A stretch of DNA of 64,000 bases from Kiritimatiellia bacterium (GTDB lineage: Bacteria > Verrucomicrobiota > Kiritimatiellia > UBA8416 > YA12-FULL-48-11), in the NCBI GenBank assembly GCA_028716365.1, contig JAQUPZ010000001.1, positions 62,001 through 126,000 on the forward strand, given 5' to 3'. Numbering within the stretch: position 1 is the stretch's first letter; the number at the start of each line of letters is the position of its first letter. A model generated the notes under the pieces. That model did no database searches. It was given only the letters and a program-made list of their open reading frames with translations, and was not told where the DNA came from. The translations under genes and the position numbers were made by a program. Of the stretch, positions 34,706 to 43,104 are shown piece after piece.

Positions 34706-35503
34706 ATGAATCAAAATATTCATGACTTGTTTAATCTTAGCGGCAAAGTGGCTGTAATTACAGGTGGCTCAGGTTGGCTTGGTTCAGCAATGAGTCAAGC
34801 CCTGGCAGAGGCCGGGGCACATGTTGTTATTCTTGACATAAATAATGATGCGATCACGACTCTTATTGATAGTTTCAAAAAGGAAAAACTTTCAGTTACC
34901 GGGATGTGTATAGATGTTATGCAGGACAAGCCATTGCGGGCATCCATTGACAAGGTTGCTGCCGATTTGGATAGGCTCGATATTCTGATCAATTGTGCCT
35001 ATGCAGGTCCTATACCCTTGCTTGATGATGTGCGGTTTGAAGATATTGATAAAGGTCTGCACAACGGTCCCGGCGCTTATTGTATTGCCGCCCAGCAGGC
35101 CGCGAAACACATGCGAGTTGTGGGCGGCGGCTCGATTATCAATATCGGCAGCATGTACGGTATGGTGACAGGATATCCCGATGTGTATGAGGGATTGACA
35201 TCTCCCAGTTCAATCGTCTACCAGGCGGGAAAGGCTGCCATAATTCACATGACACGGTATATGGCGGTGTACTGGGCAAAGGATAATATTCGGGTCAATT
35301 GTATAAGTCCGGGGCCATTCCTGCAGAGAGACATACCTGAGCGTATGCCGGAATTTGCCCGCCGGATTGCCGAAAAAGTGCCGATGCGGCGGTACGGCCA
35401 GTCTTATGAGATGAAGGGTGTAGTAGTATTTCTTGCTTCAGCCGCTTCAAGTTTTATGACCGGTCAGAATATCGTTATTGATGGTGGATGGACAAGTTGG
35501 TGA
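34706..35503 (+). CDS. SDR-family sugar (acid) dehydrogenase
   Basis: A 265-residue classical short-chain dehydrogenase. The cofactor motif TGGSGWLGSAM lies near residue 20, the catalytic Ser is in INIGSMYG, and Tyr-Lys are in VYQAGKAA. The end GQNIVIDGGWTSW is typical. It resembles gluconate 5-dehydrogenase/KduD-like members in pattern. It starts a tightly spaced run with a Gfo/Idh/MocA enzyme (31 bp on), a YhcH-like protein and an HpaI-type aldolase, which reads like an oxidise-dehydrate-cleave route for a sugar acid. The ribosome binding site is weak. Confidence 0.93.
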   Translation: MNQNIHDLFNLSGKVAVITGGSGWLGSAMSQALAEAGAHVVILDINNDAITTLIDSFKKEKLSVTGMCIDVMQDKPLRASIDKVAADLDRLDILINCAYAGPIPLLDDVRFEDIDKGLHNGPGAYCIAAQQAAKHMRVVGGGSIINIGSMYGMVTGYPDVYEGLTSPSSIVYQAGKAAIIHMTRYMAVYWAKDNIRVNCISPGPFLQRDIPERMPEFARRIAEKVPMRRYGQSYEMKGVVVFLASAASSFMTGQNIVIDGGWTSW

Positions 35504-35534
35504 TGGCCCCTGATCACATGAATGGAGATATTAT

Positions 35535-36452
35535 ATGTTAAAATTAGGTATAATCGGAATGAGCGAAGGAAATGGACACCCCTATTCATGGGCGGCGATT
35601 GTCAACGGCAACTACAATGAAGGTGAAATGGATAAATGTGGGTATGCTGGGATTCCTGTATACCTTAAGGCCAACCGCAATACGCTGGGTATTGAAGGCG
35701 CAAAGGTAACACATGTCTGGGCGCAGGAACGAAAAATCGCCGTGCACATCGCAAAGGCAAGTTTGATAGATACGGTAGTTGATAAACTTGAGGATATGAT
35801 CGGCAAGGTTGATGCGGTAATGCTCAGCCGTGACGATCCCCAAAACCATGTCGCAATGGCCAAGCCATTCCTTGATGCCGGTGTACCGCTCTTTATCGAC
35901 AAGCCGCTTGCGATCACGACCAATGATCTTGAGTATTTCAAACAGCAGGCTTCGATGGGCAAACTGCTGATGTCCTGCTCCTCAATGCGATATGCGGCGG
36001 AGAGCCAGTCGGTAAAGACAGAGATGACGGCTCTTGGCAGAATTGAACTTGCCACAACAGTCGGTAAAAAAGATTGGACCAAGTATGGCGTGCACATGCT
36101 CGAGGGACTCTTTGCCCTGTTAGACGACCCCAAGGTTGTGAGTGTAAGGCACATCAGTTCCACACATAAAGACATAGTATATATCGAGTTTGAAACCGGT
36201 GTGCTGGCAACAGTACATTTGTTCTATGATATCACGCCGACATTCCAGATTTCACTTTTTGGTCAAAACGGCTGGCGATTGATCGAATATAAAAACTGGT
36301 ATGCCATGTTCCGCAACAATATTATCGAGTTTGTCCGTTCGGTACAGCAGGGCAGAGCGAGATTAGAATTCAGCAAGACAGAAAATATAATCCGGACACT
36401 TATTGCAGGCAACGAGAGTCTTGAGCAGGGCGGCAAAACCATATTACTTTAA
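35535..36452 (+). CDS. Gfo/Idh/MocA-family oxidoreductase
   Basis: A 305-residue NAD(P)-dependent oxidoreductase acting on sugars or cyclitols. The N-terminal Rossmann part has a slightly atypical nucleotide loop (GIIGMSEGNGHPYSW). DAVMLSRDDPQNHVAMAKPF and the family hallmark LFIDKPLAIT (the EKP position, here DKP) follow. The C-terminal substrate domain is somewhat short. The ATG has a GGAG site. It lies between the SDR and the YhcH-like gene in the same direction with gaps of 31 and 13 bp, so they form one transcript. Confidence 0.88.
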   Translation: MLKLGIIGMSEGNGHPYSWAAIVNGNYNEGEMDKCGYAGIPVYLKANRNTLGIEGAKVTHVWAQERKIAVHIAKASLIDTVVDKLEDMIGKVDAVMLSRDDPQNHVAMAKPFLDAGVPLFIDKPLAITTNDLEYFKQQASMGKLLMSCSSMRYAAESQSVKTEMTALGRIELATTVGKKDWTKYGVHMLEGLFALLDDPKVVSVRHISSTHKDIVYIEFETGVLATVHLFYDITPTFQISLFGQNGWRLIEYKNWYAMFRNNIIEFVRSVQQGRARLEFSKTENIIRTLIAGNESLEQGGKTILL

Positions 36453-36465
36453 GATCGGAGCAAAA

Positions 36466-36921
36466 ATGATCGTTGATAAAATTAAAAATGCGCATTTGTA
36501 TAACAATATTTCCAGGCAGATTGCCAGGGCACTGAAAATTCTCGGTTCGAAAGGAATCAGCAGTGCGGCAGAAGGAAAACACGAGGTAGAGGGCCGCAAA
36601 CTATTTTACATTGTCCAGAAATATTCGACAAAGCCAGGAAACGAAGGGCAAATGGAAGCACATAAAAAGTACATAGATATTCAATATGTACTTGATGGTC
36701 AGGAAAGTATCTTTGTCGAAAATATTTCTACGTGCAAGCTGGCTTCAGCCTACAGTGAAAAAAATGATGCCGCAATGTACAAGGTGCCCAAAAAATTTAG
36801 CGAGATATACATGAGCAAAGGAGTATTCTGTATTCTGTTCCCGCAGGATGGCCATTTGCCTTGTCGCACAGCGGGAAGAAGGTCAAAAGTTCATAAGATC
36901 GTTTTTAAAGTTGCAATATAA
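36466..36921 (+). CDS. YhcH/YjgK/YiaL-family (TabA-like) protein
   Basis: A 151-residue cupin-like protein; the ATG at 36466 follows a GGAG site, while the longer frame to 36403 would overlap the previous gene heavily. Recognisable family blocks are GRKLFYIVQKYSTKP, MEAHKKYIDIQYVLDGQE and a final FPQDGHLP metal-site segment. Members occur in sialic acid (YhcH), 2,3-diketogulonate (YiaL) and related sugar operons. They are thought to assist anomer or isomer conversion of sugar intermediates. Its presence supports a sugar-acid pathway here. Confidence 0.9.
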   Translation: MIVDKIKNAHLYNNISRQIARALKILGSKGISSAAEGKHEVEGRKLFYIVQKYSTKPGNEGQMEAHKKYIDIQYVLDGQESIFVENISTCKLASAYSEKNDAAMYKVPKKFSEIYMSKGVFCILFPQDGHLPCRTAGRRSKVHKIVFKVAI

Positions 36922-36948
36922 ATTACTGAAGATAAGGAGTTTATCGAT

Positions 36949-37764
36949 ATGCAGATGCGTTCAAGCAGAGTATTAAAGAAATTACGGGCTGGCCAGGTTG
37001 CCAGTTGTATGAAATTCAATCTTTCCGACCCCCGCGCCGTGGAAATCGCGGCTTTGTGTGGTTTTGATTGCGTGTGGATCGATATGGAGCACGTACCGAC
37101 CGATTGGCAGACGGTAGAAAATCAGATTCGCGCTGCCAAAATTCATGACTGTGATACGATGGTGCGCGTATCACGAGGCTCATACAGTTCCCATATCCAG
37201 CCGTTCGAAGCCGATGCTTCCGGGATTATGGTGCCACATCTTATGAATCTTGAAGATGCCAAAAAAGTGGTCTGGCAGACTCGATTTCATCCGGTCGGCC
37301 GCAGAGCTGTCGACGGCGGCAATGCCGATGGCGCCTACTGTCTTGTCGATTTTAAGGAATATATTAACACTGCCAACCAGCAGCGTTTTGTTGTAGTGCA
37401 GATCGAAGACCCCGAACCGCTTAATGATCTTGAGGCAATATGTGAACTGCCGGGCATCGATATGATCTTTTTTGGTCCCGGCGATTTTAGTCATGGTATA
37501 GGAACGCCCGGCGAATGGGATAATCCGCTGATTGCCCAGACCCGCAAACGTATAGCCGAGGTTGCGACTAAAAAGGGCAAATTCGCCGGGACGGTCGGCG
37601 GCACGGATAATTTGCAGGAACTTATCGATATGGGCTATCGATTTATCAGTATCGGCGCTGATGTAGTTGGTTTGGTATCGTATTTTAGCCCTATCGTGGC
37701 TGCGTTTAATAAATCAGCACAGCCGCAAACGCAATCGCACGGTATTTATAGTAAGGGGAAATGA
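36949..37764 (+). CDS. HpcH/HpaI-family class II pyruvate aldolase
   Basis: A 271-residue TIM-barrel aldolase with an AAGGAG ribosome binding site. The catalytic His lies in VWIDMEHVPTDW and the substrate-binding Arg in MVRVSRG. The metal ligands are the Glu of VVQIEDPE and the Asp of FFGPGDFSHG. Relatives cleave 2-keto-3-deoxy sugar acids (for example 2-keto-3-deoxy-L-rhamnonate, or 4-hydroxy-2-oxoheptanedioate) to pyruvate and an aldehyde. Placed after an SDR and a Gfo/Idh/MocA enzyme, it is a natural last step of a non-phosphorylated sugar-acid route. The exact substrate cannot be read from sequence. Confidence 0.92.
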   Translation: MQMRSSRVLKKLRAGQVASCMKFNLSDPRAVEIAALCGFDCVWIDMEHVPTDWQTVENQIRAAKIHDCDTMVRVSRGSYSSHIQPFEADASGIMVPHLMNLEDAKKVVWQTRFHPVGRRAVDGGNADGAYCLVDFKEYINTANQQRFVVVQIEDPEPLNDLEAICELPGIDMIFFGPGDFSHGIGTPGEWDNPLIAQTRKRIAEVATKKGKFAGTVGGTDNLQELIDMGYRFISIGADVVGLVSYFSPIVAAFNKSAQPQTQSHGIYSKGK

Positions 37765-37783
37765 TATACATGTTAGTGTGCTT

Positions 37784-37830
37784 TATCACCGGCGACATGT
37801 TCGCTGCAGGTCGAGGTGAACGCGGTGATA
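37784..37830. repeat. 8-bp inverted repeat in the aldolase-mutarotase gap
   Basis: TATCACCG (37784-37791) and CGGTGATA (37823-37830) are perfect inverted arms separated by 31 bp, in the 136-bp gap upstream of the mutarotase gene. It could be a split operator or an RNA structure. No T-tract follows, so it is not a simple terminator. No convincing small gene was found in this gap. Confidence 0.3.
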
Positions 37831-37900
37831 TCCCTTGGTTCGGTAGTGCATTAGTGAGTGACGACACGCAAAACCACAACCAGACAGGAGCAGTTTTATA

Positions 37901-39079
37901 ATGTTTTTTTGGCAAAAAGGTTTATCCGGCTTGATGGTACTGTTGGCGTGTCTGGCGTGGGCGGATGAAACGCCGCCGGTAGGGCTGGAGTGGTCGACGA
38001 AGTTTTCGTTGCCGCCTCAGAAGGACGGACGTACGGCGATTGGCGTGGGGGCACCGTTCTTCGGCGAACATAACGGGTATGCGTTTCTGGCAGGCGGTTC
38101 GAATTTTCCGGACGCGCCGTTGATTAAGGGCGGAAAGAAACACTATTATGCGGATATTTACGCGCTGCCTCCGGGCAGTACGAACTGGGTGCGTGCCGGG
38201 TGTTTATCTCAACCGGTTGCGGAAGGAATGTCCGCCACCACGCAGCGCGGAATTGTCTGTGTAGGCGGCAGTGTGGATGGAAAAAGTACCTCCCGGACAT
38301 TTCTGCTGACATGGGACAAGGCGCGGGGGCAGGTGGTCGAGAAGGCACTGCCGGATTTCCCGTGCGGTGTGCGGCTGGGTGCTGCAGCAGCCAGGGGTAA
38401 CCGCGTGTATGTAGTGGGCGGCGAATATACGAAGTCCCTGCCAAGCGATGTTTGGACGCTCGATCTGGATGCGCTAAAGGCAAAGTGGTGTCCGTTACCG
38501 GCGCTGCCAGGCGTAAAAGGCCGGACACAGGCAGTGGCATTTATACAAAACGGGGACCAGAAAAAGATTTTACTTTATGTTATCGGCGGGTACGCAAAAA
38601 ATGCGAAGGATATTCTCCAATCACTGATTGACGGTTTCGCTTATGATTTGTCACAACCGGACATTTCTGGCCGTTGGTATGCGATCGCGTCCGCATGTCC
38701 CAAAGGGGCGGACAAACCCGCATGGCCGCTGATCGGGGCAAAGTGCGTGACGAGCGGCGATCAACATGTGTTGGTTTTTGGCGGACTCGATGCCGGGTAT
38801 TTCGACGACAATCAGCGCAAGATGGCTGCGCTGACGGGCGCGGCGCGCGAGGCACAGCGGATTTCTTATCAGTCTACCGTACCGACAAGCTGGAACAAGC
38901 AGGTATTGATCTACCACACGGTGACAGACCGTTGGTTCGCGCTGGGCGAGGTGCCCTTATCACCGACGGTGGCGGGAGCGGCGGTGAAACGCGCGGATGG
39001 AAGCATCCTGCTCGCATCAGGAGAAATTCAGCCTGGAATCCGAACGCCGCTCTGTATAGTCGGAAAGATTTTGAGGTAA
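37901..39079 (+). CDS. Exported NanM-like kelch mutarotase
   Basis: A 392-residue protein with an N-terminal signal peptide and a good AGGAG site. The body has six kelch blades (AFLAGGSNFPDAP, IVCVGGSVDGKS, VYVVGGEYTKS, LYVIGGYAKN, VLVFGGLDAGY, ILLASGEIQPG). It fits the cyclically permuted mutarotase family related to N-acetylneuraminate epimerase NanM, which interconverts sialic acid anomers in the periplasm. With a sialidase-like protein, a NanA-like lyase and a YhcH-like protein nearby, a sialic-acid-like sugar is one candidate. nanK and nanE are absent from the window. Confidence 0.85.
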   Translation: MFFWQKGLSGLMVLLACLAWADETPPVGLEWSTKFSLPPQKDGRTAIGVGAPFFGEHNGYAFLAGGSNFPDAPLIKGGKKHYYADIYALPPGSTNWVRAGCLSQPVAEGMSATTQRGIVCVGGSVDGKSTSRTFLLTWDKARGQVVEKALPDFPCGVRLGAAAARGNRVYVVGGEYTKSLPSDVWTLDLDALKAKWCPLPALPGVKGRTQAVAFIQNGDQKKILLYVIGGYAKNAKDILQSLIDGFAYDLSQPDISGRWYAIASACPKGADKPAWPLIGAKCVTSGDQHVLVFGGLDAGYFDDNQRKMAALTGAAREAQRISYQSTVPTSWNKQVLIYHTVTDRWFALGEVPLSPTVAGAAVKRADGSILLASGEIQPGIRTPLCIVGKILR

Positions 39080-39130
39080 GCCGGAAATTTCATCCGCTCA
39101 ACTGGCTGGTGATCGACAGAATCGAGAATT

Positions 39131-40282
39131 GTGCACAAGGCGGTAGAAAAGTGTTTATCGATGAAATCTGATGTGGTTTGTGAGAATAGACGCGTGCATG
39201 CTGTGTATCAGGGGCTCCGTCCTGACCGCGTGCCGTTGATGTTGGACTTGTCGCATTGGTACAAGAAGAACCGGAATGTGCCGTTCGATCTGGCGGGATT
39301 TTCAAAGGTTGAAAAAGGACTGGTCGATTTGCATCGACAGGTTGGTGCGGTGGCCTACTGTGAGATGGGTTCGTTCTATAGCCTTGAGGCGGATGATCCT
39401 GAAGTGCGTTTGGAGACCGCGACGGAGGGAGGCGTTTTCACTACGCGCGTGGTTACCCCTCTCGGAACACTGCAGGAAGAGCGCGTGTTCAACCCGGTCA
39501 GCTACTCGTACGGGATTCGTAAATATCTGTTGCAATCGTCTGACGACTTTCCGGTTGTTGAGAAATTAATGTCTTGTTTGAAGGCACGGACCAAGTGGGA
39601 ACGTTATGAAGCGTGGAAAAACGCGCTGGGCGAATGGGGCTTCCCCTACGCGCAGTTGCCTTATTCGGGATCCGGCTATCTCATGGCACGTTACATGGAT
39701 GTCGAGGCGGCCGTCTATGCCGTTTTCGATGAACCGGAAAAGACAGAACGACTCATTAACACAGTCAACGCGTGTAACTTACGTATTCTCGACACGCTGC
39801 TTGACGGCCCTTTCGAGACACTGATCATCAGCGACAACTACGACAGTAACGTGCAACCCAAATCTTTTTTTGATGCCTATGTGCGTGACTACTATACGGA
39901 GGTCGCCCGCAGGTTGCATGCGCGGGGCAAATATCTTGCGGTTCATGTGGATGGCGAGAGCAGGGGTGTGTTACGTTGGCTGACGGAGTGTGGCGTGGAC
40001 TGTGCGGATGCGGTTACACCCGCGCCAATGTTTGCCCTTTCTCCAAAGGAACAACGCGCGGAAGCAGGTCCGGATCTGATCCTTTCGGGCGGCATCCCGG
40101 CTACGGTCTTCGGATCGACGGGAAGTGACGCCCAGTTTGAGGATTCAGTCAAGCGCTGGCTTGAGACACGCCTGACGTCGTCGCGACTGTTTATGGCTGC
40201 GGGCGATCAGGTGCCGCCTGACGCGCCGTTTGAGCGCATCATGCGATTGCGCGAGCTGGTGGATGAGTACGGACGGTATTAA
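39131..40282 (+). CDS. Uroporphyrinogen decarboxylase-family protein
   Basis: A 383-residue TIM-barrel protein of the UroD/MtaA/CmuA superfamily, opening with RRVHAVYQGLRPDRVPLM near residue 20. The GTG at 39131 is the longest start; the ATG at 39161 would remove ten residues and gives a more usual N-terminus. Where methyltransferase members carry a zinc-binding HxCG motif, this one has AVHVDGESRG, so the zinc-ligand Cys is missing. It is embedded among sugar-catabolism genes, far from any haem genes, so haem synthesis is unlikely. Such proteins recur in catabolic clusters of environmental bacteria with unknown roles. A fragment of a similar gene lies at 34.24 kb. Confidence 0.85.
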   Translation: MHKAVEKCLSMKSDVVCENRRVHAVYQGLRPDRVPLMLDLSHWYKKNRNVPFDLAGFSKVEKGLVDLHRQVGAVAYCEMGSFYSLEADDPEVRLETATEGGVFTTRVVTPLGTLQEERVFNPVSYSYGIRKYLLQSSDDFPVVEKLMSCLKARTKWERYEAWKNALGEWGFPYAQLPYSGSGYLMARYMDVEAAVYAVFDEPEKTERLINTVNACNLRILDTLLDGPFETLIISDNYDSNVQPKSFFDAYVRDYYTEVARRLHARGKYLAVHVDGESRGVLRWLTECGVDCADAVTPAPMFALSPKEQRAEAGPDLILSGGIPATVFGSTGSDAQFEDSVKRWLETRLTSSRLFMAAGDQVPPDAPFERIMRLRELVDEYGRY

Positions 40283-40317
40283 CAGAGTGTTGCGTGCAAT
40301 AAGTGAGGAATAAAAAA

Positions 40318-41103
40318 ATGAAAATACTGGATAGTTTTTCGTTGAAGGGCAAGGTTGCGTTGCTGACAGGCGGTGCGGGCTTGTACGGACGGCAGATTGC
40401 GGAAGCACTGGCCGAGGCCGGCGCGGTGACATATATCGCATCGCGGAACGTGGCCGAGCTGGAAAAGGCCGCCGCGGCGTTACGAAAGGAAGGTGGCGAT
40501 GTCACGGCTCTGCCGTTGGACTTGGAAGACGAGTCTTCGATTAAGGCGCTGGTTGCGGAGATTGTGCGACGGTCGGGACGCCTGGATGTGTTGGTCAATA
40601 ATGCGGTCACGCGTTGCGCATGCGGCAAGTGGGATCAGCCCATGGAGGTGTTTGACAAGAGCCTGAGAATCAACGCTTCGGCATTGTTCTGTCTGACGCG
40701 GTTGGCGGCCGAAGAGATGAAAAAGCAAGGCAGCGGATCGATTATCAACATCGGCTCGTACATGGGATTGCGCGGACCCGATCCGCTTAACTATGTTGGA
40801 ACAGACATGATGAAGACTCCTTCGCCGATCTATTTCTTCGAGAAGGGCGGCATGGTGAACTTTACGCGTTTCGCGGCGAGCGTGCTGGGTCCGGACGGAA
40901 TCCGCGTGAATGCGATACATCCGGGTGGGTTCTTTAACAATCAGCCCGAAGCCTTCATCAAGAACTATAGCGCAAATACGATGCTTGGACGGCTGGCGAA
41001 TGTGACTGATCTTAAAGGTGTGATTGTATTTCTGGCCTCTGATGCGTCATGTTACCTGACCGGAACAAACATCCCGGTGGATGGCGGATATACAGCGAAA
41101 TAA
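40318..41103 (+). CDS. SDR-family oxidoreductase
   Basis: A 261-residue classical SDR when started at ATG 40318, which has GAGG just upstream; a GTG at 40303 would include that site. The cofactor loop is TGGAGLYGRQ, the catalytic Ser is in INIGSYMG and Tyr-Lys are in IYFFEKGG. The end GTNIPVDGGYTAK is typical. It shares overall layout with the SDR at 34.7 kb, including a short insert before the catalytic Tyr, so both may act on related sugar substrates. It lies 35 bp after the UroD-like gene and 38 bp before an aldo/keto reductase. Confidence 0.92.
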   Translation: MKILDSFSLKGKVALLTGGAGLYGRQIAEALAEAGAVTYIASRNVAELEKAAAALRKEGGDVTALPLDLEDESSIKALVAEIVRRSGRLDVLVNNAVTRCACGKWDQPMEVFDKSLRINASALFCLTRLAAEEMKKQGSGSIINIGSYMGLRGPDPLNYVGTDMMKTPSPIYFFEKGGMVNFTRFAASVLGPDGIRVNAIHPGGFFNNQPEAFIKNYSANTMLGRLANVTDLKGVIVFLASDASCYLTGTNIPVDGGYTAK

Positions 41104-41141
41104 ATGGCGGATATCCAACAGGAAACAGAGGGATTCAGAAG

Positions 41142-42023
41142 ATGAAGTTTTCGCGGATCATGCTGGGAACAGTGCAGTTCGGGCTGGAATACGGGATTGC
41201 AAACGTGTCGGGCAAGCCCTCGTTCGAGCGGGTGTGTGAAATTCTGCAGGCTGCATATGATGGTGGTGTGACGGCGCTCGACACCGCTGCTGCATACGGT
41301 ACCAGCGAGGAGGTTCTTGGACGCGCGTTGAAACGGCTGGGGTTGCGCGAGGTGATGACAGTGGTGAGTAAAGTTCCGCCGGTTGAGGTGCAGACCGAAG
41401 CAGAGGCAGAACAATTTATCGAGCAGACGATACGCCGGTCATTAGAGCGATTACAACTGAAGAAGTTGCCGATCTGTCTGTTACACCGCGAGGAGGATCT
41501 CAGGTTCATGCCGGTGTTGGAGAGAATGATCGGCAAAGGGCTGATAGAAGGCGCGGGCATATCACTGGACAGTGACCGGTTTTTGGCTCAGGTGGCATCG
41601 GTACGCTTCATCCAGCTTCCTTACAATATTCTGGACCGGCGATTTGACGCGTTCTGGCCGGTGGCGTTGAAGAACAAGATCCAACTCTTTTCCCGGAGTG
41701 TGTATTTGCAGGGCCTGCTGCTCATGCCGGAAGAGAGGATCAAACCGGGGTTGGCCGGGGTGATTCCTGTACGGCGCAGACTGGAGGGGGTTGCGCAGGA
41801 GGCAGGTTGTACGATGGCCGAACTCTGTATGCGGTATGTGTTGTCAAATCCGGCGATTGCCAGCGTATTGACCGGCGTGGACACGGTGGAACAAATGCGC
41901 GAAAATCTACATTTAGCAGCGCAGGGACCATTGTCTGTGGACATGCTCGAACGCGTGCGTGCCTGCGTGCCAGATCTACCCGAGTCGCTGGTCCGGCCTG
42001 CTCTTTGGAAAACGCGGAGCTGA
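41142..42023 (+). CDS. Aldo/keto reductase
   Basis: A 293-residue barrel starting at ATG 41142, a typical MKFSRIMLGTVQFGLEYG start. Catalytic Asp and Tyr lie in LDTAAAYGTSEE, Lys in VVSKVPP and His in ICLLHREED. The C-terminal cofactor region (SNPAIASVLTGVDTVEQMREN) is present. It differs clearly from the aldo/keto reductase at 27.9 kb. The gene ends 7 bp before the convergent AraC-type regulator gene and closes the operon that begins with the mutarotase or earlier. Confidence 0.92.
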   Translation: MKFSRIMLGTVQFGLEYGIANVSGKPSFERVCEILQAAYDGGVTALDTAAAYGTSEEVLGRALKRLGLREVMTVVSKVPPVEVQTEAEAEQFIEQTIRRSLERLQLKKLPICLLHREEDLRFMPVLERMIGKGLIEGAGISLDSDRFLAQVASVRFIQLPYNILDRRFDAFWPVALKNKIQLFSRSVYLQGLLLMPEERIKPGLAGVIPVRRRLEGVAQEAGCTMAELCMRYVLSNPAIASVLTGVDTVEQMRENLHLAAQGPLSVDMLERVRACVPDLPESLVRPALWKTRS

Positions 42024-42029
42024 AATACC

Positions 42030-42905
42030 TTATTGCTTGCGCCAGGCGAGCGGTTTCATACCGGTGGCACGTTTGAAATGGGTGGAGAAGTGCTGGGAAG
42101 TACAGAAGCCCAGATCCTGCGCAATACGGGTGACCGGGAGACGGGTTTTACGCAGACGCAACTTGGCTTCGTCGAGTCGACATTTGAGCAGGAAGTGATG
42201 GGGCGGTAAACCGGTAAGACGTTTGAACTGGTTGATGAAGTGCGAAGGAGAAAGCGCTGCCTGATAAGCCAGGCTGTCAATGTCGTACAGTTTCCCGGGT
42301 TCCTGTTGTATGGCGGCAATGATGATGCCGATGCGGTCCGCATGCGAGGGCGGAGGTTCTTGCCGCGGGGTCTCCAACAAGCTGGTCACAAGGTTCATGC
42401 AGGTTGCGGTCATGCAGAGCGTGCGATACCGCCCCTGCAACGTCCCGTAGGCGCGGAACAACTCGATGAAATCGTGTTTGATCTGATTAGTATTCACCAT
42501 CAGATGTGCCGGTAGCTGATGGAACCTGTTCCGGATTTCTGTGCTCTCTGCCCTGGTGAAGCGGAGCAGGGTTCCATTCGGGCTTTTTGTCTTGATCAGC
42601 ATGCCGTAAAGCACAGTTCCCTTGGGATAATCCAATAGCCGGTGTGCGTCCTCGGGTTTGTTAAAAAATATTCCTCCAGCCAGTACCGTATGCTGTACCC
42701 CATTATTTTCGAGGATGAGCGAACCTCGCAGACAGAGACCGATTTCAAAACAGCCCTTGTGATGGTGCGGTTCGATCGCCGGGGTGCGTTTCGTGTGCCG
42801 GACAAAATAGAGCACGGGAATATCCGGAACGCCGACTTTTGCCAGATCGAACGCCCGGTAGTTCAACGTATCAAGATACTTCATCTTTGAGTTTCTGACC
42901 GGCAT
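42030..42905 (-). CDS. AraC-family transcriptional regulator
   Basis: A 291-residue regulator with an N-terminal cupin sugar-sensing domain (EPHHHKGCFEIGLCLRGSLI, with the His cluster) and two C-terminal AraC helix-turn-helix motifs (LAYQAALSPSHFINQFKRLT, and IAQDLGFCTSQHFSTHFKRA). It is convergent with the aldo/keto reductase operon and divergent from the Cys-rich protein at 43.1 kb. It probably activates one or both flanking clusters in response to a sugar. The 199-bp divergent gap contains a TATACT box at 43021 but no clear -35. Confidence 0.93.
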   Translation of the reverse strand: MPVRNSKMKYLDTLNYRAFDLAKVGVPDIPVLYFVRHTKRTPAIEPHHHKGCFEIGLCLRGSLILENNGVQHTVLAGGIFFNKPEDAHRLLDYPKGTVLYGMLIKTKSPNGTLLRFTRAESTEIRNRFHQLPAHLMVNTNQIKHDFIELFRAYGTLQGRYRTLCMTATCMNLVTSLLETPRQEPPPSHADRIGIIIAAIQQEPGKLYDIDSLAYQAALSPSHFINQFKRLTGLPPHHFLLKCRLDEAKLRLRKTRLPVTRIAQDLGFCTSQHFSTHFKRATGMKPLAWRKQ

Positions 42906-43104
42906 ATATCCGTCTCCTCAAACCATATGAACAATAACACGCCCGTGCATGTTGAGTGAATTGAAAAACAACATAAAAATAGAATTCTAGTTTCGTGAAC
43001 GTTTTTTCCCTCCAGCCTGTTATACTCGTATTGTTAAATGGGAAATGTTTGGAAGTCTTGACTCTCAAGTTTATTGTTTTTGCGGGGATATTGAGGTGTT
43101 CATC

